Source: a virus. From it: a stretch of DNA of 64,000 nt. Every line of letters starts with the position of its first letter. Positions within the stretch are counted from its first letter, which is position 1. The stretch covers positions 1 through 64,000 of IMG/VR virus record IMGVR_UViG_3300042563_002067. The stretch is one strand, 5' to 3'. This document shows, in pieces, positions 47,304-53,354 of the stretch. A program made the position numbers and the translations under genes. The notes below the pieces were generated by a model, which saw only the letters and a program-made list of their open reading frames with translations, ran no database searches and was not told the DNA's origin.

Positions 47304-47498
47304 ATGAAAAAAATTGAAACAAAAGAATTGTTTGGTAAGTTAGATGAGATGGGTGTTAGTTACACAGTAAATAACAATCCAAGTCCTGAACAAATCGAAA
47401 AATTAAAAAAAAGTATTGAAAAAAGAGATTTAAGAATCCAACAAATGGTGGAGGATTATCACTCAGGTAAGTATGATGAGTTAATTAAATCATTATAA
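47304..47498 (+). CDS. Small helical protein
   Basis: 64 residues, MKKIETKELFGKLDEMGVSY, ends EDYHSGKYDELIKSL. Predicted two-helix protein. Function unknown. Confidence 0.58.
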   Translation: MKKIETKELFGKLDEMGVSYTVNNNPSPEQIEKLKKSIEKRDLRIQQMVEDYHSGKYDELIKSL

Positions 47499-47501
47499 AA
47501 T

Positions 47502-47612
47502 AATTAGTTCCCCCGTTTGTTCCGTCAAGGGGTATAAAGAGACATCAATCAACGGAACCCCAAATGGAGTCCTTGCCTTAGTAGGATAAAGATGTTATAA
47601 ACTCAACTAATT
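47502..47612 (+). ncRNA. Structured spacer RNA closed by AATTAGTT / AACTAATT
   Basis: 8-bp terminal helix around 111 bases; a second helix GTTCCGT / ACGGAAC lies inside. Confidence 0.52.
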
Positions 47613-47616
47613 AAAT

Positions 47617-47691
47617 TCTAGATGTGGGAAAGTTGGTAATCCGCTACACTTGGACCGTAGAGACCGCTGGTTCGAGTCCAGCCATTTAGAC
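47617..47691 (+). tRNA. tRNA-Pro(TGG), copy 1
   Basis: Acceptor TCTAGAT / ATTTAGA, anticodon loop CTTGGAC (stem with one A-C mismatch), T-loop TTCGAGT. Discriminator C is unusual for Pro. Confidence 0.8.
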
Positions 47692-47754
47692 GAAAGGAAA
47701 CTGTTACTAATTTATTGGACCTCATAGTGGGGGGAATCGTAGAATTAGAAAATT

Positions 47755-47828
47755 CGGGGTGTGGACTAAAGGCTAGTCGCCTGGTTTGGGACCAGGACAT
47801 CGAGCAGATTCGATTTCTGCCACCCCGA
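47755..47828 (+). tRNA. tRNA-Pro(TGG), copy 2
   Basis: Acceptor CGGGGTG / CACCCCG, anticodon stem CCTGG / CCAGG with loop TTTGGGA, T-arm GCAGA TTCGATT TCTGC. Confidence 0.92.
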
Positions 47829-47868
47829 CAATTAATTAATATTATTTACTTTTTTTGAACTTATAGTA

Positions 47869-47876
47869 TATTTATA
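47869..47876 (+). promoter_or_regulatory. Phage promoter motif TATTTATA
   Basis: 18 bases before the HNH gene at 47895, within TATATTTATAAT. The mobile gene thus carries its own late-type signal inside the tRNA array. Confidence 0.58.
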
Positions 47877-47894
47877 ATATAAATAAGATACATT

Positions 47895-48467
47895 ATGACT
47901 ACGAGTTTGAAAGAAGATATATTAAAATTAAGGAAAGAAGGTAAAAATTATAATGAGATTTGCGAAATATTAAATTGTTCTAAAGGGACTGTTTCATATC
48001 ATTGTAATAATAATAGTGTAGGGGGTAACTATGTTAGTAATGTTAGAGAAAAGTTAACAGATGTTGAAATTGAAGAGTTAAACATATATTATAAAGACCA
48101 TTCAATTGAGGAATGTATAATTAAATTTAATCTTGGCCGGTCAACAGTTATTAAATACACGAAAAACAAATATGTTAAATTAAGTGTAGATGAATTAAGA
48201 GATAGGAATTACAATAAAGTTAAAACACATAGACAAAGGTTAAAAGAAAAATCTATTAGTTATAAAGGTGGTTCGTGTGAAAAATGTGGATATAATAGAT
48301 GTAATTCGGCGTTAGAATTCCATCATTTAGACCCTAATAAAAAAGATTTCGGGATTGGAACATATAGTGTTTTATCTTGGGATAAAATAAAAGAAGAATT
48401 AGATAAATGTATTTTATTATGTGCGAATTGTCATAGAGAATTACATTACAATTTACTCGGTCAGTAG
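47895..48467 (+). CDS. HNH endonuclease (homing type)
   Basis: 190 residues. The first 100 carry two helix-turn-helix units (LRKEGKNYNEICEILNCSKG, SIEECIIKFNLGRSTVIKY) for DNA recognition. The HNH part has CEKCGYNRCNSALEFHHLDP and CILLCANCHRELHY, with paired Cys binding zinc. Its final 10 bases overlap the acceptor stem of tRNA-Ile, so it sits hard against the tRNA, as expected for an inserted homing gene. Confidence 0.88.
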   Translation: MTTSLKEDILKLRKEGKNYNEICEILNCSKGTVSYHCNNNSVGGNYVSNVREKLTDVEIEELNIYYKDHSIEECIIKFNLGRSTVIKYTKNKYVKLSVDELRDRNYNKVKTHRQRLKEKSISYKGGSCEKCGYNRCNSALEFHHLDPNKKDFGIGTYSVLSWDKIKEELDKCILLCANCHRELHYNLLGQ

Positions 48468-48530
48468 CTCAATCAGTAGAGCATTCGCCTGATACGCGAA
48501 AGGTAGTAGGAGCGTAGCCTACCTGACCGA
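48458..48530 (+). tRNA. tRNA-Ile(GAT) with unusual T-loop
   Basis: Acceptor CGGTCAG / CTGACCG, anticodon stem TTCGC / GCGAA with loop CTGATAC. T-stem GTAGG / CCTAC is perfect, but the loop is AGCGTAG rather than TTCGANT. D-loop lacks GG. The HNH stop codon is inside the 5' acceptor strand. Confidence 0.82.
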
Positions 48531-48537
48531 CAAATGT

Positions 48538-48607
48538 GGCTCACTGATTTTGATTATTAAGCTCAAATTACTTATATTTTGAGCCAAATAATAGAGTAAA
48601 ATGAGCC
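48538..48607 (+). ncRNA. Structured spacer RNA closed by GGCTCA / TGAGCC
   Basis: 6-bp outer helix with an inner GCTCAAA / TTTGAGC hairpin; AT-rich loops. Confidence 0.45.
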
Positions 48608-48612
48608 CAATC

Positions 48613-48683
48613 GCCCCCAAAGCTTTAAGGTGAAGCACGATACTTTTAATATCGGGAAGTTGGTTCGATACCACCTGGGGGTA
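48613..48683 (+). tRNA. tRNA-Lys(TTT)
   Basis: Acceptor GCCCCCA / TGGGGGT, D-stem GCTT / AAGC, anticodon stem CGATA / TATCG with loop CTTTTAA, T-loop TTCGATA. Position 8 is A rather than T. Confidence 0.85.
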
Positions 48684-48716
48684 CAAAAAAAATGTTTAAC
48701 TAATAAATCAAAAGTT

Positions 48717-48956
48717 GTGAGTAGTGTTACTTGGTCAGTATTTAGTGCTGAATATTTTAGTGAAGTAAAAAAAGAATTAGTGTGGAGAAAACAAACTTTT
48801 CTTTATATGGGAGATTTATCCAACGTAGATATGACAACAGATTGGAGATTTAGTGATGTTGAAGGAAAAAGAAGAAAGTGTAAATTTTTAGGGTTAATAG
48901 ATAATCCGGAATTTCCACTAAAAGGACCAATTAAAACATATAGAAATAATGAATAA
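48717..48956 (+). CDS. Hypothetical protein, GTG start
   Basis: 79 residues if the GTG at 48717 is used; the frame is open further upstream into tRNA-Lys but has no usable ATG there. Sequence (V/M)SSVTWSVFSAEYFSEVKKEL, with a Trp/Phe-rich middle. The last 8 bases overlap the next HNH gene. Function unknown. Confidence 0.5.
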   Translation: MSSVTWSVFSAEYFSEVKKELVWRKQTFLYMGDLSNVDMTTDWRFSDVEGKRRKCKFLGLIDNPEFPLKGPIKTYRNNE

Positions 48957-49455
48957 GTACGGAAAAACATTGGTTTTGGATTCAAGTTATATGCCAAGGT
49001 CTATCATAAACACTGAAAGGGCTTTTGTAATAACTTATAAAGGTAATGCAAGTGTAATTGCCGAACATCCGGAATCATTTAATCTAATCAATCCTGAATT
49101 AGATATTAAGAAACCTTCAATCATAAGGGTTTATAAATACGTGAATCAACCAATTCATAAAGTTCCATTAAGTAGAGAGAATGTTTATCGTAGAGATAAC
49201 TTTGAGTGTGTTTACTGTGGGTGTGATAATCGTAAGACATTGACATTAGACCACGTAATACCCCAATCTAAAGGGGGTAAAGACGCGTGGGACAACTTGG
49301 TTACCGCTTGTAGAAGATGTAATGGTGAGAAGTCCAATTTGACTTTGGAAGAGTATGGTAAAGAAATCCCCCAACCAAGACGACCACACTATTTAATGAT
49401 GATGAAACAAGTTCATTATGTTCCAAAAGAATGGGAAGATTATTTGTTTATTTAA
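48949..49455 (+). CDS. HNH endonuclease (HNH_5-like)
   Basis: 168 residues. FECVYCGCDNRKTLTLDHVI, PQSKGGKDAWDNLVTACRRC and NGEKSNLTLEEYG are the zinc and HNH motifs. This size and N-terminal region (LVLDSSYMPRSIINTERAFV) match a widespread phage and bacterial HNH family. May be mobile or a phage nicking enzyme. Confidence 0.88.
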   Translation: MNKYGKTLVLDSSYMPRSIINTERAFVITYKGNASVIAEHPESFNLINPELDIKKPSIIRVYKYVNQPIHKVPLSRENVYRRDNFECVYCGCDNRKTLTLDHVIPQSKGGKDAWDNLVTACRRCNGEKSNLTLEEYGKEIPQPRRPHYLMMMKQVHYVPKEWEDYLFI

Positions 49456-49473
49456 AAAATAGTTATATCTTTG
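49443..49473 (+). promoter_or_regulatory. Host-type promoter TTTG-N19-TATCTTTG
   Basis: TTTG 49443-49446 and TATCTTTG 49466-49473, spacing 19, partly within the end of the HNH gene. Drives the three genes from 49490. Confidence 0.75.
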
Positions 49474-49489
49474 TCAAAAATTAATAGAT

Positions 49490-49651
49490 ATGACAATGGA
49501 ACAAGAAATTTTAGGTTTTACAAATTGGTTATACACTAACAATTGGAAACTAATTGGTGATGGTATGTGTTTGAATCTTGAAACAAAGGAAATTGGTTAT
49601 ATTAACGAACTAATGGTCGAATATGAACTAATTGCCGAATATAAAGAATAG
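49490..49651 (+). CDS. Small hypothetical protein
   Basis: 53 residues, MTMEQEILGFTNWLYTNNWK, acidic helical. First gene after a host-type promoter. Function unknown. Confidence 0.55.
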   Translation: MTMEQEILGFTNWLYTNNWKLIGDGMCLNLETKEIGYINELMVEYELIAEYKE

Positions 49652-49656
49652 AAATT

Positions 49657-49899
49657 ATGATACCAAAAAATGAAATGGTTGAAGGTTGGTATAAGGGTTT
49701 CTGTAGAAACAATTATATGGCTTTTTGGGACGGAGAGAAGTTCCAATACATCCGATATAAGTTCGGGTATCGTTTGGATACCATAGAACATTTTGAAGAT
49801 GTTAAAGAACAAAGATTAGATGGGTTTGTCCCGGTTGAGAGAATTGAAAGATTAACTCCGGAGGAACAATGGAATGAAAAAAATGAAATAGGATATTAA
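49657..49899 (+). CDS. Small hypothetical protein
   Basis: 80 residues, MIPKNEMVEGWYKGFCRNNY, aromatic and beta-rich; one base before the next gene. Function unknown. Confidence 0.6.
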   Translation: MIPKNEMVEGWYKGFCRNNYMAFWDGEKFQYIRYKFGYRLDTIEHFEDVKEQRLDGFVPVERIERLTPEEQWNEKNEIGY

Positions 49900-49900
49900 G

Positions 49901-50500
49901 ATGATAGATAATATAAAAGAAATCAAAGAATTACTGAATTTCTCGGACAAAAACGATTTCTATATGTTATACGTTTTCAAGAGAAAAAAGGACCAACCTG
50001 AGGGTGAGAGAGATAATCACCAATCGGTTAGAACAATCAAAACATATTGTATTGACAGCATTGAACATCTTGATAAGAGATACGATGAAATCAAACAATT
50101 ATGTGAGATGTTCAAGGCAAGAGCTTACATTCACGTTCAGAAACAAAACCATATGGATGTTTCTTTGGAAATGATGATGTCGTTAGCTGAGAGAATTAAA
50201 AATGGTGTGAAAAACCAAAAGGGTTTATTTGATTCCGTTGTGGGTCAAATCAAAACACAAGAAAAAAGATGGATTGTAGATATTGATACAACTGACCCTG
50301 ATTTTTTATATGAAGTTGCGGATTTTATTAAAGACCTTAAACCAGTTGGTTTTAAAGTTGAAAAAGTAATACCTACCAAAAATGGTAGACATTTAATCAC
50401 ATCTCGATTCGATGTTAAAACATTTAGTGAAAAATACCCGGATGTTGATATTCAAAAGAAAAATCCAACATTATTGTATTATCCAAATAGTTTAGATTAA
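49901..50500 (+). CDS. Conserved phage protein, unknown
   Basis: 199 residues. N-terminal SVRTIKTYCIDSIEHLDKRY and a C-terminal domain with RWIVDIDTTDPDFLYEVADF and PTKNGRHLITSRFD. The DID and KNGRH elements recall nucleotidyl-transfer or archaeo-eukaryotic primase-type folds, but the motif set is incomplete. Its stop lies within the 5' strand of the closing helix of the RNA at 50499. Confidence 0.6.
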   Translation: MIDNIKEIKELLNFSDKNDFYMLYVFKRKKDQPEGERDNHQSVRTIKTYCIDSIEHLDKRYDEIKQLCEMFKARAYIHVQKQNHMDVSLEMMMSLAERIKNGVKNQKGLFDSVVGQIKTQEKRWIVDIDTTDPDFLYEVADFIKDLKPVGFKVEKVIPTKNGRHLITSRFDVKTFSEKYPDVDIQKKNPTLLYYPNSLD

Positions 50501-50679
50501 ACAACACATAGAAAAACGGACAATAGAGGCGTAAATTGGTTAGTCCACGCCCCGATATAGCATTAGCCTATATTGTGACGACTCTAAACACCCCAAGAAG
50601 TGTTATGTTTTGTTGAGTAAGGTAAGAGAAGGTTGAAAGTCCAAAACATACTTATCCCAACTTGGTGGATGTGTTGTTT
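50499..50679 (+). ncRNA. Structured RNA, family 1 copy 1
   Basis: AAACAACACAT (50499-50509) pairs with ATGTGTTGTTT (50669-50679), 11 bp. Shares CATAGAAA, the AACAC-loop-GTGTT hairpin, GTGTTATGTTT-GTTGAGTAAG and TTATCCC...GGATGTGT with the copy at 53945. A hairpin GATATAGCATTAGCCTATAT lies in the first half. Confidence 0.65.
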
Positions 50680-50688
50680 TTATTAAAT

Positions 50689-50758
50689 GGTCTTGTTGGT
50701 CGTGGCGACCGGTTAGTCTGCAAAACTAACAGAGTGAGTTCGATTCTCACCGAGACCT
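50689..50758 (+). tRNA. tRNA-Cys(GCA)
   Basis: Acceptor GGTCTTG / CGAGACC, D-stem GGTC / GACC with a very short loop, anticodon loop CTGCAAA, T-loop TTCGATT. Confidence 0.9.
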
Positions 50759-50760
50759 CA

Positions 50761-50916
50761 AATAACATAATTGTTTAACCACGAAAATGGGCTTGAACAA
50801 CCGAATGGAAGACGCGTTTCTTACTAGGGAGTAAAATAGAAAATTAGATTCGGAGGCATCCGGGTTGTGTGAAAAAGTAGGGAGCTCCCGGCAGGGACTA
50901 AAATAATTGTGTTATT
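50761..50916 (+). ncRNA. Structured spacer RNA closed by a 12-bp helix
   Basis: AATAACATAATT (50761-50772) pairs with AATTGTGTTATT (50905-50916), one T-G. Inside: GGAGCTCC and a CGGAGGCATCCG hairpin. 156 bases between tRNA-Cys and tRNA-Trp. Confidence 0.58.
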
Positions 50917-50920
50917 ATAT

Positions 50921-50992
50921 ACGTCATTGGTGAAATGGTTATCATTTTAGTCTCCAAAACTAAAGTTTCAGATTCGAGTTCTGAATGGCGTG
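50921..50992 (+). tRNA. tRNA-Trp(CCA)
   Basis: Acceptor ACGTCAT / ATGGCGT, anticodon stem TTAGT / ACTAA with loop CTCCAAA, T-arm TCAGA TTCGAGT TCTGA. Confidence 0.9.
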
Positions 50993-51065
50993 CAAGAAGA
51001 CGGAGAGTGAGTCAAGGGTAATTCCGTTATGGTTATCCCTCGAGGGTCTCTCCTGAAGAAATATG

Positions 51066-51138
51066 GATTTTGAAGTACAATTGGACGTGCGACCGGTGTA
51101 AGACCGGGAGGATATAGGTTCGAATCCTATCATTATCC
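51066..51138 (+). tRNA. tRNA-like gene, anticodon unresolved
   Basis: D-stem GTAC / GTGC, T-arm ATAGG TTCGAAT CCTAT and acceptor GATTTTG / CATTATC (two mismatches) are visible. The anticodon arm CCGG-TGTAAGA-CCGG has G where T33 should be, so TAA (Leu) is only nominal. Body is not Leu-type. May be inactive or specialised. Confidence 0.55.
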
Positions 51139-51142
51139 CAAG

Positions 51143-51294
51143 AAACAGACCTATAACTTACGTCAGTGGTAGTGTAGGGGTGAGGTTCGGAGTAATCAAC
51201 CAAACCAAGAAACCGCCGAGGGTAAACACGAGTATGATGCTTGTCTAGTCCCCTAAGACTGAAATATCGGAGAATCCTCATTGTCTGTTTTTTT
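51143..51294 (+). ncRNA. Structured RNA with its own terminator
   Basis: AAACAGAC (51143-51150) pairs with GTCTGTTT (51283-51290), followed by TTTT. Inside, TCAGT/ACTGA and TAGGGG/CCCCTA stack, and TGAGG (51181-51185) can pair with CCTCA (51276-51280), which would make a pseudoknot. Confidence 0.6.
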
Positions 51295-51302
51295 AAAATA
51301 AA

Positions 51303-51499
51303 AAGTTTAACAACCGGGGTGTCCATACTCTAAAAAATTAATGGACTAGCGTGTTGATAGGGGTGACCTCCCAATAGTAGCACCGTAGTAATACGGTAAA
51401 GGATAGATAAGGACTAGTACGCCGGTGACGAACACGACGAATTCCGGAATTCCCATTGTAGCCCGCTACGACCCGAGGGCGGGGTTGTTAAACTTTTTT
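51303..51499 (+). ncRNA. Structured RNA closed by a perfect 13-bp helix and terminator
   Basis: AAGTTTAACAACC (51303-51315) pairs with GGTTGTTAAACTT (51483-51495), followed by a T-tract. Inner helices: GTCCAT/ATGGAC, ACCGTA-GTAA-TACGGT, the palindrome GAATTCCGGAATTC, and CCCGC/GGCGGG. Ends just before the NTase gene promoter motif. Confidence 0.68.
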
Positions 51500-51504
51500 C
51501 TTTA

Positions 51505-51511
51505 TATTTAT
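51505..51511 (+). promoter_or_regulatory. Phage promoter motif TATTTAT
   Basis: Four bases before the ATG at 51516. Confidence 0.55.
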
Positions 51512-51515
51512 CAAT

Positions 51516-51860
51516 ATGAAAAACTTTAAATTTTTAATGGATAAACTCAAGGACTATAATTTAGATTCTGAGGATTATGCGGTTTTTGGTTCCGCACCAT
51601 TAGTAATCACCGGAATGATTAATGATGTTAATGACTTAGACGTAATTATACGTCCATCAAAATGGGAATTTAATGATGAAGGTGAATATAGAACCAAAGA
51701 TATTGAATTTTTCAATAATTGGCCCGAATACGATATTGATGACTTAATTGATAATCACTCATTCGTTTATAATGGGGTTCGATTCATAAATCCAAAGAAA
51801 GTTATTGAATATAAAAAATCCCTTAAAAGGAATAAAGATAAAAATATTTGGGATAATTAA
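51516..51860 (+). CDS. Nucleotidyltransferase-fold protein
   Basis: 114 residues. AVFGSAPLVITGMINDVNDL then DVII gives the GS...DxD signature of a minimal nucleotidyltransferase, and GVRFINPKKVIEYKKSL the following region. It resembles MNT/AbiEii-like or tRNA-end-modifying NTases in motif only. Located inside the tRNA array, it could act on tRNA ends or an antitoxin-like target. Confidence 0.68.
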   Translation: MKNFKFLMDKLKDYNLDSEDYAVFGSAPLVITGMINDVNDLDVIIRPSKWEFNDEGEYRTKDIEFFNNWPEYDIDDLIDNHSFVYNGVRFINPKKVIEYKKSLKRNKDKNIWDN

Positions 51861-51878
51861 AATAAATCTTACCAATAA

Positions 51879-51910
51879 TTGACTTTTTACAAAACTAACG
51901 TATATTTATT
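51879..51910 (+). promoter_or_regulatory. TTGAC plus TATATTTATT promoter
   Basis: TTGAC at 51879-51883 and TATTTATT at 51903-51910. It looks like a hybrid: a host-like upstream box with the phage motif at the -7 position. Confidence 0.5.
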
Positions 51911-51932
51911 AGAAATTACAATAACACAACAA

Positions 51933-52007
51933 ATGCAAACTTTAAACATATTACTTACGATAGCGGGAACTGAGGGTAGAGATACAACTTGGAAGCAGAT
52001 GGTATGA
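51933..52007 (+). CDS. Possible 24-residue peptide on a short transcript
   Basis: MQTLNILLTIAGTEGRDTTW. Bracketed by a promoter (51879-51910) and a terminator (52037). The coding part contains GGTAGAGATAC as in the 44.4-kb unit. May be an RNA rather than a peptide gene. Confidence 0.35.
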   Translation: MQTLNILLTIAGTEGRDTTWKQMV

Positions 52008-52036
52008 TATATATTTAAGTAAAAAAAATATTCAAA

Positions 52037-52069
52037 AATCCATCTTCAAAAAAGGTGGATTTTTTTTTG
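52037..52069 (+). terminator. Intrinsic terminator
   Basis: ATCCATC / GGTGGAT stem and a nine-T tract. Confidence 0.88.
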
Positions 52070-52077
52070 TCTTAAAG

Positions 52078-52108
52078 TTTGGTATATTGAAATAAAAGAT
52101 TATCTTTG
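52078..52108 (+). promoter_or_regulatory. Host-type promoter TTTG-N19-TATCTTTG
   Basis: TTTG 52078-52081, TATCTTTG 52101-52108. About 45 bases around it are nearly identical to the next promoter at 52257. Confidence 0.75.
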
Positions 52109-52129
52109 TAAGGAATTAAAAAACAAGAT

Positions 52130-52240
52130 ATGGACGATACAAGAGAAGAGTTGGTTATGGATTACTCACCAATATTAGGAGTAACCTACGGATTAAAAAA
52201 TGTTTTGGTTGAGGATGATTCAACAGAAAAAGAAGAATAA
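52130..52240 (+). CDS. Tiny acidic protein
   Basis: 36 residues, MDDTREELVMDYSPILGVTY, ending in a Glu-rich tail. It lies between the two duplicated promoters. Function unknown. Confidence 0.5.
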   Translation: MDDTREELVMDYSPILGVTYGLKNVLVEDDSTEKEE

Positions 52241-52256
52241 AAAAAAGATTAAAAAG

Positions 52257-52287
52257 TTTGGTATAATGAAATAAAGTATTATCTTTG
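52257..52287 (+). promoter_or_regulatory. Host-type promoter of the second tRNA sub-array (P2)
   Basis: TTTG 52257-52260, TATCTTTG 52280-52287, spacing 19. The following leader (CCATCAAAATGAAA ... GACATATTGGTAA) matches that after P1 (44690). Confidence 0.78.
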
Positions 52288-52334
52288 TACCATCAAAATG
52301 AAACAAGTTAATTGACATATTGGTAATATAAAAC

Positions 52335-52406
52335 GGCCCTATCATCTATCGGTTAGGATATTTGGTTTTCATCCAAAAAAGTCGGGTTCGACTCCCGGTG
52401 GGGCTA
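52335..52406 (+). tRNA. tRNA-Glu(TTC)
   Basis: Acceptor GGCCCTA / TGGGGCT, anticodon stem TTTGG / CCAAA with loop TTTTCAT, T-loop TTCGACT. Confidence 0.9.
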
Positions 52407-52471
52407 CAAGGGTTATGAACAACGTGTCCCCTTAATTTCACAATGTTGACAATTCGGAAAGACGAGTAAAT

Positions 52472-52541
52472 GGGTCAGATGACAACGGCAGTTCAACTGA
52501 TTTGCAATCAGATTGTTTGGGTTCGACTCCCACTGTATCCA
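52472..52541 (+). tRNA. tRNA-Ala(TGC)
   Basis: Anticodon stem CTGA / TCAG with loop TTTGCAA, T-loop TTCGACT. Acceptor GGGTCAG / TGTATCC has two mismatches at positions 5 and 6; D-arm is short. Confidence 0.78.
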
Positions 52542-52549
52542 CAAAAAAC

Positions 52550-52598
52550 AGAAAGACAGAATACGGGAAGTCACTACCCGGGAAACACGGTTCTTTCT
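52550..52598 (+). ncRNA. Spacer hairpin AGAAAGA / TCTTTCT
   Basis: 7-bp outer helix with inner CGGG...CCCG. A second hairpin TTCAATT / AATTGAA follows at 52601-52635, just before tRNA-Asp. Confidence 0.42.
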
Positions 52599-52641
52599 CC
52601 TTCAATTGTTATAGGATAGTCACCTTTGAATTGAAAATTTT

Positions 52642-52713
52642 GGTCTATTTGTCTAACGGCTAGGATGCTACCCTGTCACGGTAGAGGCGAGAGTTCGATT
52701 CTCTCATAGACCG
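52642..52713 (+). tRNA. tRNA-Asp(GTC)
   Basis: Acceptor GGTCTAT / ATAGACC, anticodon stem CTACC / GGTAG with loop CTGTCAC, T-loop TTCGATT. Confidence 0.94.
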
Positions 52714-52718
52714 CAAAA

Positions 52719-52762
52719 CTCAAGATTAATTACCTTGAGAATGGAAGGTTCGAAACTTCCGA
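52719..52762 (+). other. tRNA fragment: hairpin plus T-arm-like element
   Basis: CTCAAG / CTTGAG hairpin (52719-52739) followed by GGAAG-GTTCGAAA-CTTCC. No acceptor or anticodon arm; probably a tRNA relic. Confidence 0.35.
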
Positions 52763-52872
52763 TTGATTATAGTGTAATGGTGCACACCATCCCCCCAAAA
52801 CAGGGTTCGAGTCCCTGGAACGTGGGCTTCTCAGGGGAAGGGAGATTAAGGTTCGAATCCTTACTAATCAGC
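52763..52872 (+). other. Composite tRNA-like element
   Basis: 5' TTGATTA pairs with 3' TAATCAG, and GTGT-loop-ACAC forms a D-arm, but two T-arms follow (CAGGG TTCGAGT CCCTG at about 52800 and TAAGG TTCGAAT CCTTA at about 52848) with a CTTC/GAAG arm between. Total 110 bases. Either a tRNA with an inserted partial tRNA or a relic of two genes. Confidence 0.4.
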
Positions 52873-52876
52873 AAAT

Positions 52877-52946
52877 TGCGTTAAAGTGTAAAGGTTGCAT
52901 CTAAGTCTCATAAGCTTGGGGGGTGGTTCGAGTCCACGTTACGCTA
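52877..52946 (+). tRNA. tRNA-Met(CAT), elongator-type
   Basis: Acceptor TGCGTTA / TTACGCT with mismatches at positions 1 and 6, D-stem GTGT / GCAT, anticodon loop CTCATAA, T-loop TTCGAGT. Could also be read as tRNA-Ile2 if C34 is converted to lysidine. Confidence 0.72.
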
Positions 52947-52960
52947 CTAAGAATAAACAT

Positions 52961-53033
52961 CGTGGGATAGAGCAGTTGGCAGCTCGTGTGGCTCATAACC
53001 ATAAGGTCGGAGGTTCGAGTCCTCCTCCCGCTA
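52961..53033 (+). tRNA. Initiator tRNA-fMet(CAT)
   Basis: CGTGGGA / TCCCGCT leaves position 1-72 unpaired (C-T), the hallmark of formyl-methionine initiator tRNA. D-arm GAGCAGTTGGCAGCTC, anticodon arm TGTGG CTCATAA CCATA and T-arm GGAGG TTCGAGT CCTCC agree closely with bacterial tRNA-fMet. Confidence 0.85.
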
Positions 53034-53055
53034 CTAATTTAATAACTAAATCCGT

Positions 53056-53229
53056 ATGGCTACAGTAGCAAAAAGGTCAAGACAACAAAGAGTTCTTGAA
53101 ATGTTGGAGAAACAATTAAAAAATGGTTTAAAAACCGAAAAAGGAACACGAGATGTGAAGGTTCCATTAACTGATTCTGATAAGAAGAGAATCGTTAAAG
53201 AGATTGAGAATCTCAAAACAAAAGTATAA
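53056..53229 (+). CDS. Small basic protein
   Basis: 57 residues, MATVAKRSRQQRVLEMLEKQ, basic and helical with KKRIVKEIENLKTK. Lies between tRNA-fMet and tRNA-Gly. Could bind RNA. Function unknown. Confidence 0.58.
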   Translation: MATVAKRSRQQRVLEMLEKQLKNGLKTEKGTRDVKVPLTDSDKKRIVKEIENLKTKV

Positions 53230-53278
53230 ACTTATAAGTTTAAAATTTAAATTTATTTTCAAGGTATAAGTTTAAAAT

Positions 53279-53352
53279 GCGGGTATGGTGTTTAACGGCT
53301 AGCACGTGGGCCTTCCAAGTCTGAAGTTTCGGTTCGAATCCGAATATCCGCT
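53279..53352 (+). tRNA. tRNA-Gly(TCC)
   Basis: Acceptor GCGGGTA / TATCCGC, anticodon loop CTTCCAA with G-T-rich stem, T-loop TTCGAAT. Confidence 0.88.
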
Positions 53353-53354
53353 CA

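Noticed and set aside
50555-50580. Hairpin with TTA in a 7-base loop suggesting a stop-suppressor tRNA
   Set aside because: No T-arm or acceptor follows; TAA, TAG and TGA all end genes here, so there is no sign of recoding of stops.
51033-51326. Minus-strand open frame of 97 codons
   Set aside because: Overlaps a tRNA-like gene and a structured RNA with its own terminator on the plus strand; composition is not protein-like. Similar antisense frames at 46004-46318, 47618-47800 and 53299-53508 were rejected for the same reason.
52763-52872. Group I or self-splicing intron in a tRNA
   Set aside because: The extra block is about 50 bases and has no intron core; it contains another T-arm instead.
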